A DNA stretch of 64,000 bases from Thelonectria olida (GCA_020736575.1 JAGPYM010000002.1:2418001-2482000), one strand, 5' to 3'; shown: positions 52,011 through 64,000, counted from the first letter of the stretch. Notes: generated by a model not told the origin, from the sequence alone. A program made the numbers and translations.

Positions 52011-53831
52011 ATTCCATTCATCATATGTATCTTAGGCATGTGCCAATTCCACCGTTTCCGCCCTTGGAAGCCTTCCATCTGCCATCATCTCACCTTGCCT
52101 TGCACCGTTCTTGCATAGAGGAGGGTCACATTGGGAGGAGAGATGCAGCAGGTTACCTATGGCACCATCTCCACCAGCACCACCATCACCAGGAAGGTCG
52201 GTAGGCGGGTAGGTACCACCAAGGAGGCCGGACTAACCGGCGACACGAGCGAGGTACGCCAACGGGCAGTTGAGGTGGCCACTTGCGCCTCCCGCATCCT
52301 CCATATTCGTCTTCACTCTCACCTTTGGCCAGCTGTTCCTTCCCCTTCCGCTTCACGGCCGGTCATGAAGTGGCTGCACACCTGGACTCGGGCAAGGGAA
52401 GGCACCCAGGTACCTCGAATTGGACAAGGCCTGCCTTGCCTCTCCTTCCTTCCTTCCTTCTTCCCTCCCTCTTCCATCGACTGTATTTCGCATATCGTGC
52501 CATTCTGGGGTTTTGAAACGACTTTGAATCTTTTACCGTGCTCAGTTCAGCTCACAATTTTCTCGTACAAGATGACAACTCGGACTTCTCCTCCTCACAC
52601 ATACCCAGACTCTTCATCCTGCAACACCGACAAAACTCGTGCTAAAACGGCATAACATACAATCAGCCCACCGAGGAAGGACAACAGACACTTGCTGGGC
52701 CCATTATCAACACGCTCGCACTGCAGATCAGACAAGAGACAAGGTGGACGGCAACAGTTGACGACGACCAAGCCACTTCCAGATACCAATCCAGCCATTC
52801 GTAGAGAACAGCGCACACCTCATTAGCTGACAAAGTATTCGAATACTGTACTGTACCTATCTATCCACCTGCCACTCGACACGGCATCTGGAGGGGTGGT
52901 CTACCCGCTCAACATCCCTGAACCCTGGAGCAAGCCTCCAACCCTCCTGAACCTCACCGACCGAACGCTCAACACTCAGTCAACTCGGGCCAACGAAACC
53001 CTTGCCTGTGGTGGCCAAAAACCCGATCGCGGCGCGGCACCTCAGCGTTCCACCTACGACGTCACCCCCGCCCCCCGCTAATCGTCTCCATCTCAACCCA
53101 TCTTAACCCATCGAGGAGGCCCCATCATCTCCCGCCCTCGCGCATACCTGTTCAAGGGGACCTGGGCAACACTGGGCCCTCCACGTTTACCACTGCCGCT
53201 TCCGTGCTCCGCTAGCACCGCCAACCTTCAACCCCAGCATTGAACATACGCCGTCCCTCACTGGTGTCTCTCGGCCTTCTCGCTGTTCTCCCCCGCCGAC
53301 TTAGTCGAAAGCTGGTCCAAGACGGGGAGCTGGGGAGCCTCTGACTCTTGTTTGCCCACGCCGGTCTCGCTACTGACAAAGTCGCCGCCTCACAATCCCC
53401 TTCATCCCCCCCTCCCAAGCACTCGCCTTTTCCCCAAAGCGGTAACGACCATCTCCTATCACTGACCCGCGTCTCTGCTCCCCTTTTTTAAGTTGATCGG
53501 TCCTCTTCACCTCCCTCGCTCAGCTCTCGACTCTTTATCAATCCCCCTCCATCCTGTCCTCTTCCGTCATCCACTTCTCAACCCTTCCACCCTTCGCCTT
53601 TTCTCCCTCCTTCATCTTTGTATCACTTCTTCAACCCTTTTTCTCATCACAATTTCAGCATTGATCAGCCCACAACTCTCTTACACTGCTTCCCTCCCAG
53701 ACACACGTGCTACATCGGATTTGTGGGAGTCGAACCACTCTCGCGCCACTGCCTACATCGTCTCGCCATATTACACCGTAACTCCAAAGTATAACTACCG
53801 GCACCGTCCGCTGTAGTCAATTCCTTTCACA

Positions 53832-54710
53832 ATGTCTACCGACAACGCTATCAACAACAATCCCGAAATGTATGCCCGCGCCAACCGTCGAGGTTCCATC
53901 TCCCAAGCTGCCCTCACAAACCTCTTCCAGAGGGGCAACTCCGTACCCAACGGCTCTGGCTTCCCCGGCCAGAATGGCCCAATGGACAGCAACCGACGAC
54001 GCCTCTCAGTCACCACCCTCGGTCTCTCTGGCACCTCTCCTTCCAGTGCTCAGCCCTTCAATATCCGTCGAGGCAGCCTCTCCACCAACTCCAACAACTC
54101 GGACTCGATTGACGAGAATGCCATTGAGGACGATGACTTCATGTCCAAAACAGCTCCCAACACCCCCTTCGTCCGGCGAATGAGCTTCGGCGGCTCCACC
54201 ATGCGACCGTCCCGCAACGGGAGCAGCCCTGGAATTGGTAATAACCCAACTTCTCCTACCTCCCCTCATCCGATGCAGAGTGGACGGAAATTGTCGCGCG
54301 TGGGTGTGTCTTCGCATGGGTCCAGTATCTCGGCCGCTCTATCGGCTGCTGGACGCCGTGCGAGCTCGACCCTTCCCGCTTCTTCTCTCCCACAGGCAAG
54401 CAACACCAAAAACCCAAGAGCCCCTTCTGACAGTTATCAATCGCGCCCAGACCAGCACGGTTTCAACTGGTCCGAGCAGCTTAGGTCTCGCGCCGAGAGC
54501 TCCGTTACTGGGACTCGTCCCTCCTTTTCCGTCGCCTCGGGCTCGCCTCCTCGCAACAACTCCATCCACGATCGTGCCAAATCCATCCCCGACATGCCCC
54601 AGCCTCCAGCACAAGCTGCGGCTGTGCGGCCTAAGCCGGAGCGTCAAGAGCGCCAGAAGCCCGATGCTTTCCAAGAGAGAATTCTCAAGGGTGACTTCTA
54701 CATGGATTGA
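53832..54710 (+). CDS. Conserved disordered protein with repeated RRxS phosphosite motifs
   Basis: A single exon, 292 aa, not assigned to a named family. It is Ser/Asn/Pro/Gly-rich and probably unstructured. At least five basophilic-kinase sites of the RRxS type are visible: RRGSIS, RRLSV, RRGSLS, RRMSF and RRASS, plus GRKLS. There are several SP/TP sites. The C-terminus has an ordered-looking GFNWSEQLRSRAESS block and a terminal helix, DAFQERILKGDFYMD, that look conserved. The motif load suggests a target of PKA or a related AGC kinase; this is inference. A very long C/T-rich upstream region of several hundred bases precedes it, often seen at regulated fungal genes. The ATG in ACAATGTC is a good start context. 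Confidence 0.8.
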   Translation: MSTDNAINNNPEMYARANRRGSISQAALTNLFQRGNSVPNGSGFPGQNGPMDSNRRRLSVTTLGLSGTSPSSAQPFNIRRGSLSTNSNNSDSIDENAIEDDDFMSKTAPNTPFVRRMSFGGSTMRPSRNGSSPGIGNNPTSPTSPHPMQSGRKLSRVGVSSHGSSISAALSAAGRRASSTLPASSLPQASNTKNPRAPSDSYQSRPDQHGFNWSEQLRSRAESSVTGTRPSFSVASGSPPRNNSIHDRAKSIPDMPQPPAQAAAVRPKPERQERQKPDAFQERILKGDFYMD

Positions 54711-55914
54711 GCAGCCATCGCGCAAATCCAGTTTCACGATTATGATATTGACGAACAACCACCACGACGACCGTTCCATCTTTGTCTGACAAACATGATA
54801 CTAGCCTCATGTTCTTTGTTGTTGACTTGAACTACGTGATCTTCTTTGTTATCTGCGTTTCCCCCTACATACTGTTCACATCAAGGAGGTCTATTTGGAC
54901 CAACCGACTCCTTTCTTGTTCTTGGGGTTGCCATTTCAGTCAAGGAATATGGGCATCATGTCAGGAGGGTCATGATGAAAACAGAAATCAAATAGGTTGC
55001 CTCAAGTATGAGGCTGGCGCAAAGGATCTGAGCATAGGAGAATGGATTTTACAGATATTTCGGTGGGGTCACCAAGGGACACAGAATGGGGGACCAAGGT
55101 CGTTGTCTAATGGCATGACAAACACGAAGGGGAATTTAGCAAGCACGGGGAGTTCTTTGGGTTCTTTTTGGCCTGGTTTTGCTGGCGTACATGGCTTGCG
55201 TGCCTGTATCTGTCAACACGTGTAGGAGTAGTGACGTGGAGACAGGCACTTTCTCAAGTGGGGGTGAGAAGATGAGAAGCGTTCTCCATGGGGGAAGATA
55301 TGTCTACAGGCGCTGGCATCGCCTAAGATGCAGGCTGCAAGGGTGGTTTACTGTCACGGTTAGGCTTTCGGCGCACAAAGGGGCAATGAGCGGATGAGAG
55401 GGCATTGTGCCCAAACTAGAATGAATGGTCTTTTGCTACCTAACTATCCGTGTTCCTGTGATACTGTGCAACATCTATGATGCCTTATCCTATCCGATTA
55501 CGTTTCGGCTGTGGGAAGATATGAATGAACAAAAAAACGTCGTATCAACATGGTATCACAAATGTCCAACATGGGCCATGGCTCGAAAAACGCAGACCCA
55601 AACCGCGGGTTTACACCCACGTGCGTATTGGTCCGCAACGGCCGCGCTAAGAGGATGGTGGTTTACGGCCGAAGCTACCACGAGCAAAACTAGGTCAGAG
55701 AGATGTATGCAAGGGTATAGATAAAGGGCCATGCCAAAGGCCGGTGAGGGAGGCACACGGTGCTCGTAAATGTGGTGCGGAGGGTGAGGTGTTGCGTAGG
55801 CATGAGAGGGAGGGCCAGGGTGGTTTAACAGAAATTACAACGAGGTATTAAATGGGGATTAAAACGACAGGGGCGGATTGAGGGAGGTTTGTCTTGTCGT
55901 GGAACATGGGAAGA
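54711..55914. other. 3' intergenic DNA between convergent genes
   Basis: 3' regions of the RRxS-rich protein gene and of the Zn(II)2Cys6 regulator gene. Frames at 54782-55225 and 55425-55724 lack features. No gene called. Confidence 0.5.
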
Positions 55915-58664
55915 TTAAAAGTTGAAGACACCACCGGAGCCCGGCATGTGTTGGAACATGTCGCTGAACCACGGTTCGTCGAGCACAAGACGCACGCCAT
56001 CCTCATACATGTATTGAGAACCCTCGCCGAGACCCATGCTTTCGAGGTCGAAGCCCGCGTTGAGGCTAAAGTCCAGATCGGACGCGTATCCGCCGCTTTG
56101 GGGATTGACGCCGGGTAGGGGGTGGGGGATGCCCGGGGCCATGGCGGCGATGAGGTCGGCGCTGGGCGCCTGCATGTTATTGGAGGTGAAGGATGGCGGA
56201 GGAGGCATGTTGGAGGGTGTTCCGTCGGGGCCCGAGGGCGGGGTAGAGTCGGTGGTTTGTGTCGGGTCGTGGAAGAAGGGTTGGGGAGGTTGACGCATCC
56301 CGCTCCATCGGGAGAAGGATGGGAGGTGGGTAGGGATCTCGCCGGTTGTGGGGACCGAGGGTCCGGCGCCGGATCCAGGAGTGCCGCCCGTGGCCACCTC
56401 GGAGAGGAGTTGCAGCGGCGTATTAGCGGTTTGCACATGTTCGCTAGCGCTTCCCGTGCGCACTCCTTGCTGTCCTGGCGTCGCGGCCGGAGCAGGCGTT
56501 GGAGTTTGTGTCGGGTCGGTCAGGGGGCCGCCCCTGTTCTGCTTGGTGAACCAGCTCCGCAACATGACGAGGACGACGAGGAATTTCGAGGCTGGGCGGG
56601 AGCGGTCTTCAGCCGCTGTGGCGCGGAACTTGTCGAGTAGGGCGTCGAGGTAGTAACCTGCCCGCATGTCCTCTTTGTTGATGACCCGGCCAAGCTCGGA
56701 GCCAGGGGTTGCAGCTGAGAAGTACAGTTTAATGAGCATAACAACTCCGTAGGCGACGCGAACGAAGTTGAAGACGGGCAAGCAGCGCACAGTGCTCACG
56801 TCCATGGCCAGGAAAGACTTGAGGAGGCCTTCGATAGCTGTTAGACATGCCGACAGGGCGCTAATATGGCCAGCCGAAAGAGGCTCTGAGGCAAGGAGGC
56901 CATCGCGTAGAGTATCAGTCATCATTGGTGGTTGAAGCTGGCCTATGGGCCGGGCATGGAGCGCCATCTCATGCATGTATAAACTGAGAACATGGAAGCT
57001 CATGGTAAGTGTTGCTACAAGGTAGAAATCATAATGTTAGTCGTCATGTCTCTCGACGGACAAGCCCTGGAAGACATCGACTTACGTTGCATAAGATCTG
57101 CAGGAATGGAAGCGCGATACTTGTCTAAATCGCGCTCCAGACCCTTGAGGGCATATTGTGTTCTCACGTCCGTGATACTAATAGAAACGCTCGGGTCTTC
57201 ATGGATAAACTGCATGCCCACCTCTTCTGCGAGGCGATGAGTCCAGACGAGGTGGCAGAAGTAGGCATCTGTGGGAGCCGCATCGGGTGACGTCTCGAGG
57301 ATCTTAACGCATTCAGCCATGAATGGAGTCCAGCGAACGAGGTTCGGCCGGTGCAGAGCCATGGAAGTGTTGGCAGTCAGGAAGTAGCAAGTAAGCCATA
57401 CCCTCCGGTTTTCAATACTCGTCGGGTCAGGAGGTATTGGTCGGCGACTGGGATGGACTCTCCAGCTGTCCATCAACAGCTTCCCTCGTCGCAGCGGGGT
57501 TTTCTGACCAAGACCAATGTCAATCGCCATAACGGCGGCAATGTGCACAAGCTGATAGAACTTGAGCTCCTCGAAGTGCTCCGGCGGCCAGTACCATATA
57601 ACGGCCACTTGGATAGCTTGGACAAGCTCCACTGTCTTTTCGCCCGTCAACATGACCTTCTCGGCAAAAATGTACATAAGTTCTTTCTGCAGCGTCTTCT
57701 GAAGCACCGGCGATTCGGAAGTTGCCACAGCCATGATTGCTAGGAACAATGTCGGCTTCGTTTTACGCAGCTCCGCAACGGTAAATCCCGGAGGAAACAC
57801 GACGGCAGGGAGATGGGGAATCATCTGATTGTTGTATCGCGCAAACATCTCTTCCGCCTTCTCCATATCGATAAGACCGCGGTCGACAATATCTCCTCGA
57901 TTGGACTTGGGGAAGAGAAACGTTGGGTATCCTGAATCTGCCACTGATTCCTGCCGTTCACCTCCTTCTGGGCCTTCAAATTTCCTCTTCTGGCCTGCGG
58001 CTGGAGTCGCAGCCGTTGGCGATGGACCGACCCCAGGGCTGTGATCTTGCTGTCTAGCGGGCTCTCTGGGAATTCCAATGGGCAGAATTGGGCTCTCTGT
58101 CGGTGGTACCGTCCCCCAATTCGGGATTGGCATGCCCTGGCCACCTCTTGACAACTCCCTCCATGCCGAAGCAATGGAAGCCGGCGGGGTTTGCTCCGTT
58201 GACGGCCGTTGTGCTGCGACCGGGGAAGCCACCATAGGCGTCGCTCTAGCCTGCAAGCTCGCCGTCAGGGCATCAATCTTCTTCTCCAGCTCCGCGACTC
58301 TGCTGTCCGTCTTCTTCTGTCTCTTTCGCGTCGGGACCGTCACAACACAGTTCCTGCCCGCCTTGCGACATCGTTTACACGGGCCGTCATCATTCGGATC
58401 CGGCTCACATCGCACCTTCAGTCCGCGACAAGCCTCGCAGGCCCTGGGCCGTTTCGGGTCACCACCATCGGGATCGTCGTGATGCTGGGTCGCGCCAAGT
58501 CCGGGGTCGGTCACATCGGAAGTCTCGGCGCCGTCCCGCTCATGGGAATGGTGGCCGGTCAGGAGTTGGTCCGATGGCGACGGGTTCTGGGACGTGGTGG
58601 CCGCGTTGCTGGGCGTCAATGATCGGTCGCCGCTGCCGGCAGCGAGTCGAGGGTCCAGCTCCAT
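55915..58664 (-). CDS. Zn(II)2Cys6 transcription factor (War1/PrtT-like)
   Basis: Two exons: 58664-57086 and 57014-55915, giving 892 aa. The zinc cluster is at residues 76-106, with spacing C-x2-C-x6-C-x9-C-x2-C-x6-C (CEACRGLKVRC ... CKRCRKAGRNC). A basic linker (TRKRQKK) and a coiled coil (RVAELEKKIDALTASL) follow, as needed for dimeric binding to CGG half-sites. The middle homology region spans about residues 280-680 (NNQMIPHLPAVVF, FLAIMAVATSESP, ENRRVWLTCYFLTANTSMALHRP). The C-terminal 200 residues are Pro/Thr-rich and end in an acidic/aromatic segment (DEPWFSDMFQHMPG) likely to activate transcription. Linker and domain order resemble the War1/PrtT group of regulators (weak-acid resistance, secreted proteases), but target genes cannot be read from the sequence. 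Confidence 0.88.
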
Positions 58665-59445
58665 CGGAGATGGTGAATCGGGTCGCCGGTGGTTTCGTGT
58701 GCTGGCGGGATGTTATGGGAAGGACGGCAATGTTTGGCGCCGACGGTCCGACGACGACGCGCTAAGTCTCGAATGCCGGCTGATGACTAAGCACGGATCG
58801 GGAGAACTTCAGCCGATTTCTCCGTCAAGTCCGCGGACCAACCATTACGAGCGTGGGATGATACAAGCAAAATGTTCGAGAAATAGTTCAATCTTGGTGC
58901 AACATTACTTCATTTCCCAGTCTGTGTGGTGCCATCCAATCCTACCTAAGCTACATACGAGTAGGTCTGTCGCAGAAAATCCAAATCTGAACCATATTCT
59001 CATCCATCTCATCCCCACAGCTGACCTAAGCCCTGTGTAAACAATCCGTAAACGCCATGCTAAACCAGAGGCATCCCAATCTGTTGCTAGAAGAAAGAAC
59101 ATAGTAAGCCTCCAGGCCCTCTCCGGGGCTTCCTTAAAAAACTCCGGTACGTCTTCAACCATGCTGTTGGTACATTCGCCATCCAGAGTTTGCATATTAA
59201 CCAAGAGCACACGTCAGCCATGCATTCAGCTGTCCCGGAACATGGTCCCACAACATCCTCCATCCCCTAGGACCAAGCCGATCTCTGCTGAAATAGCACG
59301 ACCTCTTGACTTGATGTCTCAAGTCGTCCGGTGCTGACATTAAAAGAAAGAAAAAAATCGCTGTAAAAATGGTATCATCGCTGTCGAAACGAGTGGGTAT
59401 GTTGTAAATGACAGAAAAGTAAACGACCGATCGTTCAATGTACAA
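58665..59445. other. Intergenic DNA between the zinc-cluster regulator and RhoGAP
   Basis: Promoter/leader of the regulator and 3' region of the RhoGAP gene. No gene seen. Confidence 0.5.
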
Positions 59446-62400
59446 TTAAAATCGAGTTTCCTCGCGCAGGCGGCTCTTTGATGCCTGGTGCTGTGGCCCG
59501 ATCAAGCCACCCATAAAGATAGCGCTCTCACGACGTCTGCCTGGGGTGAAACCTTGGTCACTGCCGTCGTTGCCAGAGCCCGCTCGCGCCGTGGGGTGCA
59601 GGCTTTGGCCATCGTAAGCAGCGTATCCAGGCTCATACGCGGGTCTGGCGCCATTGGCGGCATGTGCTGCATTGTTGTCTCCAGAGTAGGCAGGCTCATA
59701 GGCTGGTCGAGCTCCAAAGGTTGGTGATGCACGAGCTGCATTCGGGTTTCCAATGAGGGGTGGAGTAGGTGTTGATCGAAGTTCACGCACAGGATCCCTG
59801 CGCAAACTTGCATGCGGAGAGCCGCTTCCCGACGTGGACGGACGAGTAGGCAGGTCAAATCGAGGCGGCATGTCAGCGAAGTGAGTAAGATCGGGCTCCG
59901 AAACCGGTGACGGCAACTCATACACCTCTGGGTCAATGCCAAAGATGCCCTCATAGTTCTGCAAGAACATTGCAAACACGGGTGCGGGTATGTTGAGGGT
60001 TGGTGAAAACACAATGCCCACGTTGCGGACCGTCATTTTATTTACATCCGCATTGTTGATGATCTTGATGAGGAAGCCAATCAGGTACTTGAGCAGGGTG
60101 GCATTGGCTTGTGGAAGTCGCTGAACTAGTTCACCGAGGGCGGCCATCTTCTCAACACGATCCGTGATCTCAGTGGTTGCCAGGAATTCGAGGTGGAGAT
60201 CTCGGGTCAGAATCGTGGTTGGTAGCTCCCGCAGGTACAGCTTAAGAAGACCTGCAACAGCATGGATGTCGTGGTATTGAGGATCGGTTACCAAGTTGAC
60301 GTCTCCCTCCGTGTTGAATCGTTCACGAAGCGCCTTGATGACAAGATTCGAGCCACTGAGTCGGAAGATACCCTCCTCGAGAATAGCATGCTTCGCATCC
60401 AGATACTGAATACATCGGTATACAACTGCTGGGAGGGGCACATTCACATCAGTAGGCGCGCAGTACCGCACTGCCTCAGCCAGAGGCACTCCAAAGGTTT
60501 GTCGAATAGGTCCCTGGTAGCTGTTCTGAGGCGGTGTCGCGTTGGAAGTGTCACTGCCCCCAAACAGAGAATCTTGACCATCGGAAGAAGAACGTGTCTT
60601 GGGTCCGAATCCGAAAAAGCTTCGCTTCCTGGCCTTCTTTTCCTCAATGGACGGGATTGAGAGGCCTATCCTGCTTCCCCAGGAAGAAGAGTCAGAGATG
60701 ACCTGTGGATCCTTGGGAGCAGAGATGAGCCTGCTGGCCTGTGCCGAAAGATTGTCGAATCCATGGCCATGGTGATCGGGGATACCGCCAGAAGTCTTCG
60801 GGCGGGCGTAGGCCTGTGGAGCGTCTCCAGCCTGAGTTGCATCATATCTGACACCAATGAGAGTGTCAGAGTCTGATGGCCCGTGGGCCTTATGACCACC
60901 TTTCTTTCCCTTCGCCGTACCCGGACGCTCGTGTGTCAAAGACCCTTGACGATCGTGAGCGTCCCTGGGCTTGTTGGCAGTCGGGGCGTCAGCGTCATCT
61001 GTGTCACGATAATCGATCCACTGCAAGAGTGCTTCCACCCAGCCGTCACGCTCTCTATCGCTTTCGGCACAAAGCACATGCTTGACGTGGCTACTCGAAT
61101 CCTTCTTCTTAGGCTCGAGGATAAGGAAAGCATGCCGATATTGGTTGTCCGTGTCTTCGCCGTTCGCGCTGCGGGCAGGAGATTGATTCTCGCTGCTCTG
61201 GGACTGCTTGCCAATCTGAGCACTCTGGAGCTTAATCGTGCCGAGGTGAGCTCCTCCGGGTGTCTCATAGTACTTCAGATGAGGGCCATCGAGAACAAAG
61301 AATCGGGCTTTCCAGCCACCAAAATTCTTGCCACGCTTCGTGAGATAGCCGTTGCGAAACGGTCGACCGTCAGGCCCCATCTTGCTGCCACTCGTCTCAG
61401 AAGCGGAGTCCTTCATTGAGCCCGTGTCGTCGGAATTCGGGGGGAGGACATGTGTAGACAGATATTTGCACACCTCGAGCGCGGTGGCCGTATCAAAAGG
61501 TGTATTAAGCATCTCGTCCATATAATGTTCCAAGATGACACGGCGAGCGTCTAATTTGGCCGGGGCATGTCCATTAAAAAGCGATCGCTCCGGAGGCTTA
61601 GCTGTAAACGAAGCAAACTGTTTCAGACGCTGGTCAAGCTTTGCGAGGGAGGCTGAGTCTTTTTCCACACGCCACAACTCGCCATTGTCAGCGCGAGATA
61701 TGACTGCCAAGGTGAACACAGGATCCTCTTCGAGCTGAGTCAGCGAAAGGATGCTCGCACGGGACGGCTTCATTCGCGACGAAGCGACCTTGACTTCAAT
61801 GGAAGGCAGAGCATTCGGGGGGAGCAGAAGGTCAGGATATTCGTCCGTCACAAGACCCTTGTACACACGGGTACGCTCAGAAGGAGTGGGAGTGGGAGCC
61901 GGAGCCGGAATGGGTCGGTTGGCTGGGTTCTCCGCGCTTCCCACTGTCGGCATCTGGTTGGTGCCCTGCATCTTGAGTGACGAGGGACCCTCAACCGCGG
62001 GTGCTGCGACCGACACAGCAGGTGTCGCCAACGGTGTATTGGGTGGTAGAGGAATTGGTTGTCGAGGTGGTCGTGGGGACAGCGGAGCCGAAGGGAACCC
62101 AGGACCCTTCCTTGGAGACAACGGAGGAGAGTTGAGGGGAGCTTTCAGATTAAAAGGACGAGGACTTGCTGGTAATCCTGGACTCATCAACGGTGCGGGG
62201 ATCTCCCTAGTCTTCGTTGGTACGGAAAGCATTTCTGCGAGTGATGCCGGCCCAGCCTCTTGCATCGTGACGGGAGGCGCAGGGGCCGCATCCTCCCGAG
62301 GTGAACCAGGTTGGCTGGATTTGCTTTTCTTGGAAGCGCTGCGTGCTTCCGCCTCCCTCAACGCGATAATTTCTCGTTCCCGGTCATCTTCCTCCCGGGT

Positions 62401-63871
62401 CCTTCGTCGTCCACGTCTCTCGTCCACGAACTCGTCAACCTCCAAGATATCGTCAAAGTCCGAGTCGGTATCGTCGTCCGCAGCAGCGACTAGTACGATA
62501 GGTCGTTCCTTGTTCAGTTTCAGAGGGGCGGGAGGAAGCTTTCGAGGCGGCGGTGCGGGAAACTGAGCCAGCCCCTCGTTGGGCTGAGGGGTGGCATCCA
62601 CGATAGCGACAGTTGGTACGAGGCCGAGGCCAGTCGGGGGTTTCGGCGGTGGCACGCTCGGGGGTTCACTAGGCAGGCTGCGAGAAGGTGGTAGCGAGAA
62701 GTTATAGTGAATATCCTTCATCTGTTGTTCGGCCCTGTCCTTACGCGCCTCGTCGGCGGCTCTCTCTTCCTCCTCGGGGTCAAACTTGCCTAGGGCGTGA
62801 TCCCGGGATTTGGGCATGGTCTGAGTTGGATTGAGAACCTCACCCACTGCAGATGCAGGAGCATTAGGTTGATCTGCGGGAGGTGTGATAGGATACGGAG
62901 CCAGTGTCACCTCTATCGGTGAGTTCTTCTGACTGTCAGAGTCAAGGACTGGTGAGTCAGGCACACCCATTACGTCCCTAGTTCGCTCGACTTGAGCCTG
63001 GGGAATAGTCGAGCCAACAGGCAGAGTCTTGGCTTGGTCATCGACTTGGGCGCTAGCACCCTTTGAAACGATTGGGATAGCCATGATCTCTTTCAGCTTT
63101 TTCCTATACTTCTCCTTGTCCTGAAGAGCCCTTTCCAGGTCCTTGTTCAACCCCAAGATCATTGCTCGTTGTTTATCGACTAGACGCCAAAGTTGGGTGT
63201 TTTGCTGCGACTGGGACTGCTTTTCCTTGAGAAGATACTGGATCAGAGCCTCTGGGCTTCCAGCGGTCTTGATGAGGTGAGAAATGTCTGGGAGGCCATT
63301 TTGGGGGTCCTGGAAGCCATTCGCTGCTTGTGACTTTGCTGAGATAGCCGATATCGCGGAATCAATCGAGGAATTGCGGGGAGGAACTCTGGAGGAGCTG
63401 GCCTGAGCCGCAGCTACCGGTCCAGCCATGGGCGGTGGTCGGGGAATCGAGAATGAGCCTTGAGAGGGCTTGGAGGCTATAGGTTCGGACACGGTTCGCG
63501 ATTCATTCGGATTGCCTGTGAGTGCGTTTCTGTGAGGGGTCCAGTGTTAGTAATGCAGCAAGAAAAGAGCCCTCGGTTTCCAGCAACCAAAGGACGGCAT
63601 GGCCGTTAAAGACGAACCTAGGGCTCCGAGGTTCCGGGGATCCTGAGTCAGAGGAGTCGCTATAGAATGATGTTGCCTTGGGTTCCACGGGAGTCTTCTT
63701 GGGTGCGAACGCCGGATCGACTCGAATTCCCGGAGAGGGAGTTTGTCGGAAAGGAAAGGTGACAGTCCTCGGGCTGGGGCTCGTGGGACCGTAAGCCAAA
63801 CTGTGGTTCGCGGAAAGTGGACTTGAAATGGAGGGACGTCCTGATCTCGGACTTTTTGAGGAACGAGTTAG
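59446..63871 (-). CDS. BEM3: Bem3-type RhoGAP with PX and PH domains (5' end not resolved)
   Basis: At least two exons on the minus strand: 63871-63618 and 63529-59446. The first visible exon has no ATG and begins after a TTAG acceptor, so one or more 5' exons lie in the last 130 bases or beyond the window. In numbering from 63492, a coiled coil is near residues 80-140. Pro-rich stretches follow, then a PX domain around 545-670 (YKGLVTDEYPDLLLPPN). The PH domain lies around 714-827 (NGYLTKRGKNFGGWKARFF), and the RhoGAP domain around 997-1185 with the arginine finger in EEGIFRLSGS and HAVAGLLKLYLRELP. The protein stimulates GTP hydrolysis by Cdc42/Rho GTPases at polarity sites; PX and PH bind phosphoinositides. 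The upstream exon joins as SPRNALTGNPNES, using a GTTCGT donor. Confidence 0.93.
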
Positions 63872-64000
63872 CTAACGAAAGTGTAGAACAGCAATCAAGA
63901 AATCCACGACAAAGAGGCAGATATGGGCGGAGGGGGGTCACAGTCAAAGGCCACAGGAGACAATGGGTCACCGCGCACAACTCCGACTTGTCCCTTGAAT

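Larger units (their letters stand above)
48532..53831. other. About 5.3 kb without a supported gene, ending in a long leader
   Basis: Short frames on both strands overlap without consistent coding character. Contains TG and GA microsatellites (49430-49540), a TACCTA inverted repeat at 51987-52010, more such islands near 52205-52220, and a strongly C/T-rich stretch from about 53040 to 53700. The latter is probably the promoter/leader of the gene at 53832. A lncRNA or unrecognised small gene remains possible. Confidence 0.4.

Noticed and set aside
53700..53790. Possible tRNA on the minus strand (GTGGTTCGACTCCCAC resembles a T-arm)
   Set aside because: No matching acceptor stem, D-arm or anticodon stem could be placed at the right distances; the resemblance is limited to one short stem-loop in a C/T-rich leader.
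61751..62566. 271-codon Gly/Ser-rich plus-strand frame
   Set aside because: Antisense shadow of the Pro-rich region of the Bem3-like RhoGAP.

Overview
This window is a stretch of chromosome from a filamentous ascomycete. It is most likely a Sordariomycete, and Hypocreales-like by gene content. The evidence is short spliceosomal introns (about 50-120 bp, GTRNGY donors, CTRAY branch points, YAG acceptors), long pyrimidine-rich leaders, and single-copy fungal housekeeping genes on both strands without operons. I place 19 well supported protein genes and 1 weak one. Exon joins were worked out by hand from reading frames and splice signals. I saw no rRNA, convincing tRNA, transposon, CRISPR or viral element.

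Layout. Bases 1-13 kb: a peroxisome-inheritance (Inp2/vezatin-type) membrane protein (+), PCNA (+), pyridoxal kinase (+), dUTPase (-), a CENP-K-like coiled-coil kinetochore protein (-) and a triple-KH RNA-binding protein (+). Bases 13-25 kb: a small ABM-like protein (-), inositol phosphosphingolipid phospholipase C Isc1 (+), an NDR-type protein kinase resembling PUK1 (-), a nuclear FKBP prolyl isomerase (-) and a DJ-1/PfpI protein (-). Bases 25-40 kb: a family 2 glycosyltransferase (-), a THOC5-like mRNA export subunit (-), an Izh3-like PAQR receptor (+), a doubtful secreted protein (-) and a Bub2-type TBC GAP (-). Bases 42-64 kb: a sulfate permease (+), a Wss1 DNA-protein crosslink protease (+), a small secreted Cys-containing protein (+), an RRxS-rich disordered protein (+), a Zn(II)2Cys6 regulator (-) and a Bem3-type PX-PH-RhoGAP (-) that runs towards the right edge.

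Functional links. The genes are mostly independent, but two S-phase genes, PCNA and dUTPase, both carry MluI-cell-cycle-box-like (ACGCG/CGCGT) clusters upstream, which suggests shared G1/S control. Two gene-poor stretches of about 5 kb (27.9-33.0 and 48.5-53.8 kb) hold only leaders, promoters and simple repeats as far as I can tell. TACCTA/TAGGTA tetranucleotide islands recur in the intergenic DNA.

The most interesting locus is the kinase at 18058-20756. Its otherwise intact kinase domain is interrupted by an in-frame TAG exactly where the family has the second Trp of the Asp-Trp-Trp motif. A second in-frame TAG lies in the N-terminal region. This matches the known behaviour of PUK1 in Fusarium, where sexual-stage A-to-I mRNA editing turns UAG into UGG and restores the kinase.
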